A stretch of 9,258 nucleotides of DNA from the NCBI GenBank assembly GCA_903907185.1, contig CAIVND010000029.1:1-9258 (forward strand), written 5' to 3'. Position 1 is the stretch's first letter. Each line of letters opens with the position of its first letter. This document shows, piece by piece, positions 1 to 5,506 of this stretch. Under the pieces are notes generated by a model. The model worked only from the letters and a program-made list of their open reading frames with translations, searched no databases and was not told the DNA's origin. A program made the translations under genes and the position numbers. The stretch comes from an uncultured Acidimicrobiaceae bacterium (GTDB lineage: Bacteria; Actinomycetota; Acidimicrobiia; Acidimicrobiales; Bog-793).

Positions 1-128
1 ATGAGGAATTGATTGCAAGACTTGGAGCAGACAGTCTTGAGGGTGTACTCGATCAGGCGTTTGATCTTGATCGAGCATTACAACATACGCATCGAACAAT
101 CGATGCTCTCTCGGAGGTGAAGGGTTGA
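1..128 (+). CDS. purB: Adenylosuccinate lyase, C-terminal end (partial at window start)
   Basis: The frame read from base 3 is open for 41 codons to the TGA at 126–128. The gene begins outside the window. The visible tail (EELIARLGADSLEGVLDQAF, then DLDRALQHTHRTIDAL) resembles the helical C-terminus of the shorter, Bacillus-type PurB. That enzyme cleaves SAICAR to AICAR plus fumarate and adenylosuccinate to AMP plus fumarate. Its stop shares one base with the ATG of purC (TGATG), as expected for co-transcribed, coupled genes of one pathway. No catalytic motif falls inside the window, so the call rests on the tail pattern and on the operon partner, and another lyase-family protein cannot be strictly excluded. 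Confidence 0.6.
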   Translation, partial: EELIARLGADSLEGVLDQAFDLDRALQHTHRTIDALSEVKG

Positions 129-919
129 TGTTGGAACGTCTTTATTCGGGCAAGGTTCGCGATATCTATGAAGTCGGCGACGACCAATTTTTGATGGTCG
201 CCTCCGATCGGATCTCCGCCTTTGATGTGATCTTTGCAGAGCCGATCATTGACAAAGGAGCGGTGCTCACGGCGATGACAGAGTTCTGGGATGAGACACT
301 TCGTCACATCGCACCAACACATCTCATTACGACCGATCCCTCGAAGTTCCCGGCTGGAGCGGAAGACATTCCTGGGGTTGCTGGTCGTGCGATGCTCGTG
401 AAGCGCGCCGAGATGCTCCCGATCGAGTGCATTGTGCGTGGCTATCTTTCGGGCTCTGCCTGGAAGGAGTATCAGTCCACCGGTACGGTTCATAACACGC
501 CGATGCCCGCAGGACTGAAGGAGTCCGCACAGCTTCCTGAGCCGATCTTTACGCCCTCGACAAAGGCAACCGAAGGCCATGACATCAACATCTCCTATGA
601 CGAGGCAGTTGAACTCGTCGGTGCCGAGGCCGCAGAGCGAGCACGCGAGATCTGCCTCACGGCGTACGCGACGGCCGCTAAGCACGCACTTTCGAAGGGG
701 ATCGTGATCGCTGATACAAAATTTGAGTTGGGCTACATCGACGGCGAACTATCGATCTGTGATGAGATCCTCACGCCAGATTCCTCTCGGTTCTGGCCAG
801 CGGACGCGGTGGTAGAGGGTGAAGCACCTCCGAGTTTTGACAAGCAACCCGTGCGTGATTGGGCGGAGTCGACGGGCTGGGACAGGCCTCAACGCCTCCC
901 GAGATTCCGCAGAAGGTGA
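128..919 (+). CDS. purC: SAICAR synthase PurC, 3' end apparently frameshifted
   Basis: Phosphoribosylaminoimidazole-succinocarboxamide synthase joins aspartate to CAIR with ATP, giving SAICAR, in cytoplasmic purine synthesis. Family motifs run in order: SGKVRDIYE (7–15), ASDRISAFDV (25–34), VRGYLSGSAWKEY (103–115), FTPSTKATEGHDINIS (141–156), IADTKFELG (194–202) and DEILTPDSSRFWP (212–224). The ATG at 128 is preferred over the in-frame TTG at 125 because it overlaps the purB stop and has GGAGG (113–117) ten bases upstream. The uninterrupted frame gives 263 residues. After GWD (residue 252) it turns into an arginine-rich, non-family tail (PQRLPRFRRR). The expected C-terminus continues in another frame to 1020, which would give about 297 residues, the usual length of long actinobacterial PurC. 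Identity is certain; whether the product is intact is not. Confidence 0.93.
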   Translation: MLERLYSGKVRDIYEVGDDQFLMVASDRISAFDVIFAEPIIDKGAVLTAMTEFWDETLRHIAPTHLITTDPSKFPAGAEDIPGVAGRAMLVKRAEMLPIECIVRGYLSGSAWKEYQSTGTVHNTPMPAGLKESAQLPEPIFTPSTKATEGHDINISYDEAVELVGAEAAERAREICLTAYATAAKHALSKGIVIADTKFELGYIDGELSICDEILTPDSSRFWPADAVVEGEAPPSFDKQPVRDWAESTGWDRPQRLPRFRRR

Positions 920-1020
920 TCGCCGAGACCCGTGACCGGTACATTGCGGCCTATGAGCAGATCTCTGGTCGAAAGTTCTCTGATTGGTGGGGTCAGGGCA
1001 TCTCAGGGAGCAGTTCGTGA
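883..1020 (+). pseudogene. purC: Displaced C-terminal segment of PurC in another frame
   Basis: Read from 883 this frame gives QASTPPEIPQKVIAETRDRY, then IAAYEQISGRKFSDWW, and ends at the TGA at 1018–1020. The pattern of a proline stretch, EIPQKVI, TRDRYIAAYE and ISGRKF is the normal end of long-type PurC proteins. Its TGA overlaps the GTG start of purS as GTGA, repeating the purS–purQ junction, so this was the natural end of purC. Restoring the frame needs one extra base (or two fewer) between about 881 and 897. There is no X-XXY-YYZ slippery heptamer there, so programmed −1 frameshifting looks unlikely. A sequencing or assembly error, or a real mutation, are the leading explanations. Confidence 0.85.
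1005..1010 (+). promoter_or_regulatory. Ribosome binding site that sets the purS start
   Basis: AGGGAG lies six bases before the GTG at 1017. It favours that start over an upstream in-frame codon at 984, which would add eleven residues foreign to the PurS family. It sits inside the displaced purC tail, as expected for translationally coupled genes. Confidence 0.6.
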
Positions 1021-1271
1021 ACTTTGCAGTAACCATCGATGTTCGAGGAGTCGAGGGAATCGCGGATCCCGAGGGCCGCACCATCGAGAGAGCTCTAGGT
1101 TCTCTTGGCTTTTCTGGAGCATCGACCGTACGGGTTGGGAAGGTGATCACCTTTGACCTTGAAGCCGATGATCGATCGAGCGCCGAGTCGACCGTCAGGG
1201 AGATGTGTGACCGACTGCTAGCGAATCCGGTCATTGAGCGTTATGAGATAACGGTGAGCACAAGCTCGTGA
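1017..1271 (+). CDS. purS: FGAM synthase small subunit PurS
   Basis: This 84-residue protein, typical of PurS in length, is the structural subunit that holds PurL and PurQ together in the three-part phosphoribosylformylglycinamidine synthase and is needed for ammonia transfer. Family features are a β-strand start (VNFAVTIDVR), GIADPEGRTIERALGSLGF (14–32), VRVGKVITFDLEA (38–50) and the C-terminal ANPVIERYEI (69–78). The GTG start is chosen because the family begins directly with this strand, AGGGAG lies six bases upstream, and GTGA overlaps the natural purC stop. The stop in turn overlaps the purQ GTG as GTGA. The purS–purQ–purL order predicts equal-ratio expression of the complex. Confidence 0.92.
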   Translation: MNFAVTIDVRGVEGIADPEGRTIERALGSLGFSGASTVRVGKVITFDLEADDRSSAESTVREMCDRLLANPVIERYEITVSTSS

Positions 1272-1981
1272 GCGTACGCGTTGGTGTGATCTCCTTTCCG
1301 GGTTCAAACTGTGAGCACGATGTTCTTGAGGGGCTATCGAGCCTCGGTGCTGATGCAGAGATCATTTGGCATGCCGATCGCAGTCTCAAAGGCGCAGACG
1401 CTGTCATCATCCCCGGCGGTTTTGCGCACGGTGACTATCTGCGCTGTGGTGCGATCGCCCGCTTCTCACCGATCATGGAGTCAGTCACACAATTCGCCAT
1501 GGCTGGCGGTCCGGTGCTTGGGATCTGCAACGGATTCCAGGTGCTGACCGAGGCTGGTCTTTTGCCGGGTGCACTGATGCGGAACTCCGGTCTTCGGTTC
1601 CTCTGTGAGAACGCCACCCTTGAAGTTGTAAATGACTCCTCCATCTTGACCTCGATGAACCAGGCTGGGGACCAGATCCGTCTCCCAATCAATCACGGTG
1701 AGGGGAACTACACCTGTGATGCGGAGACCCTGGCTCGCATCGAGGACCAGGGCCAGGTCGTGCTTCGCTATATGGACAATCCAAATGGCTCTGTGGCCCG
1801 TATCGCCGGGGTGTCGAATGAAATGGGCAACGTTGTCGGTCTGATGCCCCATCCCGAGCGTGCATTTGATCTCCTCTTTGGCTCAGCCGACGGACGCTCG
1901 CTCTTTGCCTCGGTTCTTGGCGCAGCAGAGCATTTTTCGGTATCGAAGCGTGACTCGGCGGACTCGGTCGGCAGGTCCTAA
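1268..1981 (+). CDS. purQ: FGAM synthase glutaminase subunit PurQ
   Basis: PurQ is a class I glutamine amidotransferase that releases ammonia from glutamine and channels it to PurL for conversion of FGAR to FGAM. The 237-residue protein shows FPGSNCEHD (10–18), IIPGGFAHGDYLRCGA (47–62), the nucleophile elbow GICNGFQ with Cys87, and the closing triad MPHPERA with His195 and Glu197. The GTG start forms a GTGA overlap with the purS stop. The last ten or so residues after the final helix are polar and of no recognised function. It ends three bases before purL. The three-gene PurSQL form is typical of actinobacteria and Gram-positives, unlike the fused enterobacterial enzyme. Confidence 0.96.
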   Translation: MSVRVGVISFPGSNCEHDVLEGLSSLGADAEIIWHADRSLKGADAVIIPGGFAHGDYLRCGAIARFSPIMESVTQFAMAGGPVLGICNGFQVLTEAGLLPGALMRNSGLRFLCENATLEVVNDSSILTSMNQAGDQIRLPINHGEGNYTCDAETLARIEDQGQVVLRYMDNPNGSVARIAGVSNEMGNVVGLMPHPERAFDLLFGSADGRSLFASVLGAAEHFSVSKRDSADSVGRS

Positions 1982-1984
1982 GAG

Positions 1985-4255
1985 ATGACAATCCTCGACA
2001 TTTCGACCGAAATTGCCAACGACGCTCGGCACGTGCCCCTTGGCCTTTTAGACGATGAGTATGGAACGATCCTCGAGATGCTTGGGCGGGTACCGAGTGA
2101 TGTTGAACTCGCAATGTACTCGGTGATGTGGTCAGAGCACTGTTCCTATAAATCCTCGCGCGTCCACCTTGGTCGCCTCCCCACGAAGGCGGCGCACGTT
2201 CTTGTTGGTCCTGGAGAGAACGCAGGGGTCATCGATGCCGGTGACAACGTCGCGGTGGCTCTTCGTATCGAATCGCACAATCACCCGTCCTACATCGAAC
2301 CCTTCCAGGGCGCAGCGACTGGTGTTGGGGGGATCTTGCGTGACATCTTTACGATGGGCGCTCGCCCAATCGCGCTCATGGATCCACTCTTTATTGGTCC
2401 GCTTGACGATCCTCACAGCCGCTACATTCTCGATGGCGTTGTGCGAGGTGTTGGCGGCTATGGCAACTCCGTTGGTGTGCCGACTGTCGGTGGGCAGATC
2501 ACCTTTGACCCTTGCTATCGAGGAAATCCGCTCGTCAACGTCTTCTGCCTTGGCGTACTTCCCGTAGATCGACTCGTCCTTGGCCAGGCCTCCGGCGTAG
2601 GAAATCTCTGTGTCCTGCTCGGATCGCGTACCGGTCGAGATGGGATCGGTGGAGTGAGTGTGCTTGCCTCTGCCGGATTCAATGACGCTGAGGGAGAGAC
2701 AAAGCGTCCCTCCGTTCAGGTCGGTGACCCTTACGAGGAGAAGCGTCTCATCGAGGCCTGCCTTGAACTCCTAGATGCGCAGCTCGTGGTTGGAATTCAA
2801 GATCTTGGTGGCGCTGGACTCGCGTGCGCGACGAGTGAGACTGCAGCACGAGCTGGACTTGGTATGGATGTCGATGTGCAGGCGGTGCTTCGTCGTGAGC
2901 CCAATATGAGCGCCGTTGAGGTGATGACGAGCGAATCACAAGAACGCATGCTCGCAATCATCGAACCACAGTCACGAGATGCTGTGCTCGAGATCTGCAA
3001 GCGATGGGAGATCGAGGCCTCAGTCATTGCCACGGTTACTGGTGTCGATGAGGAGGGTGTCGGACACCTTCGTATCGTCGATGGACCAAACGGTGCTGTG
3101 CTTGCTGATGTACCGGCAAAGTCGCTGGCCGACGAGGCTCCGCTCTATCACCGACCCCTTGCAGAGCCGTTGGATCACCGAGCTCGGCTCGCCGATCGAT
3201 CCGTCGATGGACTGACCTCACCTGACTATGGCGAGGACCTTCTGGCGATGGTGCTCGATCCTGCCTGGATCTATTCGCAGTACGATCACCAGCTCTTTGT
3301 CAACACCATCTTGGGACCGGGCGAGGCCGACGCGACACTGCTCCGTCTCGCCGGACCGGGAGTGTTCACTAACGGCAAGGCGCTTGCGATGAGTGCAGAT
3401 GCAAATCCCGCGTGGTGTGCGATCGACCCGCGTCTCGGGACCGCAGCTTCGGTGGCGGAATCAGCTCTTAATGTTTGCGCAGTGGGTGCGACGCCGAAGG
3501 CGCTTGTCAACTGTCTGAACTTCGGCAACCCGACTCACCCAGAGGTGATGTGGCAGCTCTCCGAATCGATCGACGGCATGGCGGAGGCCTGCAGTGCACT
3601 CTCCATCCCCGTCGTAGGGGGGAACGTATCGCTCTATAACGAGTCACAGGGCAACGACATCGACCCGACTCCAACGGTTGCGGTCATTGGCCTGATGGAC
3701 TCGATCGTACGTCGACCTCCAGCGCGAGCATGGCAGTCAGGTGACGCAATTGTGCTTGTTGGCAAGCGGTCATCCAATGTTGCAGGTTCTCGTTGGGCAA
3801 GAGAGGTTCACGGTGCTCGCAACGGCGCTCTCGACCCCCTTGATCTTGTCGAACATCGTCAGCTCTGTGAGCTGATCTCGGATTTGGTCCGTGCTGAGGC
3901 CGCTGATGTGGTCGCGCCTGAACTTGTGTCCGGCGTGCACACGATCGCCGACGGTGGCATCGCCGTAGCGCTCGCAGAGTGTTCGATCGCTGCACAGGTT
4001 GGTTGTGTCGTTGATGGACTTACTGACCATCGTGAGCTCTTCGCTGAGTCGGTTTCACGGGTCCTCTTGGCAACTGCTCGCCCTGACGAACTCATCGCCC
4101 GTTGCACGCAGGCCGGAGTTCTCGCGACGGTGATCGGCACGGCACAGGGCAGCCGCGTAGTGGTGTCAGAGCTTCTCGATGTTTCCCTTGACGCGCTGAC
4201 CTCGTCGTTTTCCGATCACATTGGTCGAGCCCTCGGCGAGGTCACGTCTCGCTAG
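1985..4255 (+). CDS. purL: FGAM synthase catalytic subunit PurL
   Basis: PurL performs the ATP-dependent amination of FGAR to FGAM with ammonia from PurQ. Its 756 residues match the usual length of the small-type bacterial PurL. Visible signatures include MWSEHCSYKSS (48–58, with the conserved His52), VGPGENAG and ESHNHPS (96–102), PFQGAATGVGGILRD (106–120, acidic metal ligand at the end), GNSVGVPTVGGQI, GSRTGRDGIGG and QDLGGAGLACATSE. The second half repeats the fold with NCLNFGNPTHPE, PVVGGNVSLYNES and HTIADGGIAVAL. This is the two-fold AIRS/PurM-like architecture of the family. The ATG is three bases past the purQ stop with only a weak upstream ribosome site, so coupling to purQ is likely. 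It ends the operon; no purF or purM follows, and the next gene is convergent. Confidence 0.97.
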   Translation: MTILDISTEIANDARHVPLGLLDDEYGTILEMLGRVPSDVELAMYSVMWSEHCSYKSSRVHLGRLPTKAAHVLVGPGENAGVIDAGDNVAVALRIESHNHPSYIEPFQGAATGVGGILRDIFTMGARPIALMDPLFIGPLDDPHSRYILDGVVRGVGGYGNSVGVPTVGGQITFDPCYRGNPLVNVFCLGVLPVDRLVLGQASGVGNLCVLLGSRTGRDGIGGVSVLASAGFNDAEGETKRPSVQVGDPYEEKRLIEACLELLDAQLVVGIQDLGGAGLACATSETAARAGLGMDVDVQAVLRREPNMSAVEVMTSESQERMLAIIEPQSRDAVLEICKRWEIEASVIATVTGVDEEGVGHLRIVDGPNGAVLADVPAKSLADEAPLYHRPLAEPLDHRARLADRSVDGLTSPDYGEDLLAMVLDPAWIYSQYDHQLFVNTILGPGEADATLLRLAGPGVFTNGKALAMSADANPAWCAIDPRLGTAASVAESALNVCAVGATPKALVNCLNFGNPTHPEVMWQLSESIDGMAEACSALSIPVVGGNVSLYNESQGNDIDPTPTVAVIGLMDSIVRRPPARAWQSGDAIVLVGKRSSNVAGSRWAREVHGARNGALDPLDLVEHRQLCELISDLVRAEAADVVAPELVSGVHTIADGGIAVALAECSIAAQVGCVVDGLTDHRELFAESVSRVLLATARPDELIARCTQAGVLATVIGTAQGSRVVVSELLDVSLDALTSSFSDHIGRALGEVTSR

Positions 4256-4347
4256 CTGCGCGCGTGACCCAGGCCTAAGTACCACGAGGATGCCGTTGAG
4301 ATCGCCGACGCAATCAGCCCGAGGTCTGTCACCGCAAACCGTCACTT

Positions 4348-4367
4348 TTATCCACAGCTGTGGATAA
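4348..4367. promoter_or_regulatory. Perfect 20-bp palindrome of two inverted DnaA boxes
   Basis: TTATCCACA (4348–4356) is followed by GC and then its exact reverse complement TGTGGATAA (4359–4367). Both halves equal the classical nine-base high-affinity DnaA box. The pair sits between the convergent ends of purL and crgA, in a locus that lies near oriC in other actinobacteria. Each box is nine of nine to the E. coli-type consensus; actinobacterial boxes often carry G at the third position. It could belong to an origin cluster, act as a DnaA-titration or regulatory site, or be the operator of another dimeric protein. As an RNA hairpin it has almost no loop and no following U-run, so an ordinary terminator is less likely. 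Confidence 0.6.
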
Positions 4368-4378
4368 TGCTGGGGAGA

Positions 4379-4394
4379 ATTACAACGATGTAAT
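4379..4394. repeat. Short inverted repeat ATTACA-N4-TGTAAT
   Basis: A perfect 6-bp dyad around ACGA lies between the DnaA-box palindrome and the hairpin at the crgA end. Function is unknown; it may be part of a protein-binding array or chance. Confidence 0.35.
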
Positions 4395-4399
4395 GCGAA

Positions 4400-4429
4400 C
4401 GGTAGGTCCGACGTGAAATGGACCTACCG
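4400..4429. terminator. Candidate bidirectional terminator hairpin between purL and crgA
   Basis: CGGTAGGTCC (4400–4409) pairs perfectly with GGACCTACCG (4420–4429) around a ten-base loop. The right arm includes the crgA stop codon (complement of 4424–4426), and the hairpin lies about 145 bases past the purL stop. A convergent gap is the usual place for a shared terminator. Neither side has a clear U-tract, so the call depends on the looser terminator form reported in actinobacteria. A protein operator is the alternative. Confidence 0.45.
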
Positions 4430-4759
4430 GTAGTTGGTAGCCGCAAGCGCACCAAAGAGAACCGAGACGATGCCCCCAACCGTGTACCAGTTGCTGGGAG
4501 CTGCTGGCAACAGTGATGAGTAGTTACCGATGATCGCGAGGATGCCGAGTCCAAGGAAGCTGAGGATCATCCATGGATACCAAACTGGGCTTCTCTTCTC
4601 TTCCTTTGGAATTGGTGGTGTATATCGTTTCGAAAGAGGAGGGGCGGACCGACCGGCTGTAGTCGAGCGAGGGGCCGTTCCTTTTTTCTGTGCTCGACCA
4701 CTTGAGCCCGGAGCCTGGTTGTTTCGGCGGCTTTTCATCTTGCTCAACGGCTTTTTCAC
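4424..4759 (-). CDS. crgA: Cell division protein CrgA
   Basis: CrgA is a small actinobacterial membrane protein of the divisome. It is known to bind FtsZ and septal penicillin-binding proteins and to affect septum timing. The C-terminal half shows the family pattern: SKRYTPP (43–49), a tryptophan-flanked first helix near 59–79 (WYPWMILSFLGLGILAIIG), a short external linker with a tryptophan (SNWYTVGG), and a second helix near 91–107. The first 58 residues are basic, disordered-looking and somewhat long for the family. The GTG at 4759 is taken as the start because AGGG lies about seven bases upstream; ATG at 4738 would give 104 residues. Position beside pabA and pknB matches the M. tuberculosis and Streptomyces locus. 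Codon use looks like that of its neighbours. Confidence 0.85.
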   Translation of the reverse strand: MKKPLSKMKSRRNNQAPGSSGRAQKKGTAPRSTTAGRSAPPLSKRYTPPIPKEEKRSPVWYPWMILSFLGLGILAIIGNYSSLLPAAPSNWYTVGGIVSVLFGALAATNYR

Positions 4760-4819
4760 CTCATTACCCTATCGCTCGAAATCTGCCTGCAGTGTTAGTG
4801 AGGTGAAGGGCAGAGCGCT

Positions 4820-4840
4820 GGTCAACCGTGAACTTTGACC
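4820..4840. promoter_or_regulatory. Dyad GGTCAA-N9-TTGACC between divergent crgA and pabA
   Basis: GGTCAA (4820–4825) and TTGACC (4835–4840) form an inverted repeat in the short gap between the two divergent starts. It could be a shared operator. The arm on the − strand also reads as a −35-like TTGACC, but no −10 sits at the right spacing. Six-base arms are weak evidence. Confidence 0.3.
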
Positions 4841-4842
4841 GG

Positions 4843-4848
4843 TAGTCT
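4843..4848 (+). promoter_or_regulatory. Candidate −10 element for a leaderless pabA transcript
   Basis: TAGTCT fits the actinobacterial TANNNT −10 pattern and ends seven bases before the pabA ATG at 4856. There is no Shine–Dalgarno sequence before that ATG. Together these suggest transcription starting at or near the A of the start codon. No convincing −35 is seen. Confidence 0.35.
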
Positions 4849-4855
4849 CATCAAG

Positions 4856-5458
4856 ATGAAGACACGGATTGTGGTCATCGATAACTACGACAGTTTTGTG
4901 TACAACCTCGTGCAGTACATCGGCGAGCTCGGGTCAGAGCCGGTTGTGGTGCGAAACGACGCCGTTGATCTTGATGCGATCGCTGCTCTCGAGCCTGCTG
5001 GGCTACTCATCTCGCCTGGACCGGGAAGACCCGATGAATCGGGGATCTCGCGCGAAGCGATCGATTTCTTTGCCCGTCAGGGTGTCTCCGTTTTTGGTGT
5101 CTGTCTTGGCCACCAATGTGTCGGTGAGATCTACGGCGGTCGCGTCGTGCGGGCACCAGAGGTCATGCACGGCAAGACCTCGATCGTCCATCACGATGGA
5201 AAGGGTGTCTTCAAGGGAATTGCGCCCAATCTGACCGCGACGCGGTATCACTCGCTGATCGTTGAGCGTGAGACCATGCCAAATTCGCTACTCATCACCG
5301 CCACTACAGAGGACAAGATCGTGATGGGGATTCGTCATCGCGAGCTGCCCATTGAGAGTGTCCAATTTCACCCGGAGTCGATTCTGACGAAATCTGGTCA
5401 TACCTTGATTGGGAACTTCCTTCACCAAGCATCGCTTTCAAGGTCGACCGCGAGCTGA
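4856..5458 (+). CDS. pabA: Aminodeoxychorismate/anthranilate synthase glutaminase subunit
   Basis: This class I glutamine amidotransferase supplies ammonia to the chorismate-binding partner PabB (folate branch) or TrpE (tryptophan branch). The 200-residue protein begins VVIDNYDSFVYNLVQYIGELG and has SPGPGRPDESG (53–63), the nucleophile elbow GVCLGHQ with Cys83, YHSLIVE (131–137), and QFHPESILT with the triad His172 and Glu174. The ATG at 4856 matches the family start; a TTG at 4835 would add seven residues and is not favoured. No synthase subunit lies in the window, so the PabA versus TrpG role cannot be settled. The syntenic M. tuberculosis gene Rv0013 is labelled trpG, and dual-use enzymes exist. 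It converges on pknB, only 30 bases away. Confidence 0.9.
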   Translation: MKTRIVVIDNYDSFVYNLVQYIGELGSEPVVVRNDAVDLDAIAALEPAGLLISPGPGRPDESGISREAIDFFARQGVSVFGVCLGHQCVGEIYGGRVVRAPEVMHGKTSIVHHDGKGVFKGIAPNLTATRYHSLIVERETMPNSLLITATTEDKIVMGIRHRELPIESVQFHPESILTKSGHTLIGNFLHQASLSRSTAS

Positions 5459-5506
5459 CCATTCCCATGGGTTGGACTCGAGGTGGAGTTAGCCCGGTGG
5501 AATGGT
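5458..5506. terminator. Weak long-loop dyad at the pabA–pknB convergent end
   Basis: ACCATTCC (5458–5465) and GGAATGGT (5499–5506) form an 8-bp inverted repeat that spans both stop codons with a 33-base loop. It could terminate both transcripts, but the long loop and missing U-tract make this uncertain. Confidence 0.25.

Noticed and set aside
53..685. 210-codon − strand ORF opposite purC
   Set aside because: It is a shadow of the purB/purC coding strand, with arginine- and cysteine-rich composition and no family motif.
881..901. Programmed −1 frameshift site in purC
   Set aside because: No slippery heptamer or obvious downstream pseudoknot is visible, and PurC is not known to be recoded; an indel explains it better.
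4252..4332. 26-codon − strand ORF with GTG start and a hydrophobic stretch downstream of crgA
   Set aside because: No ribosome site, a start codon that occurs easily by chance, and its stop lies in the purL stop region; nothing shows it is translated.
4268..4393. 41 open codons in the purL frame after the purL stop
   Set aside because: Two stops (4253 and 4265) separate it from purL, it has no usable start, and it runs through the palindromes; the translation matches nothing I recognise.
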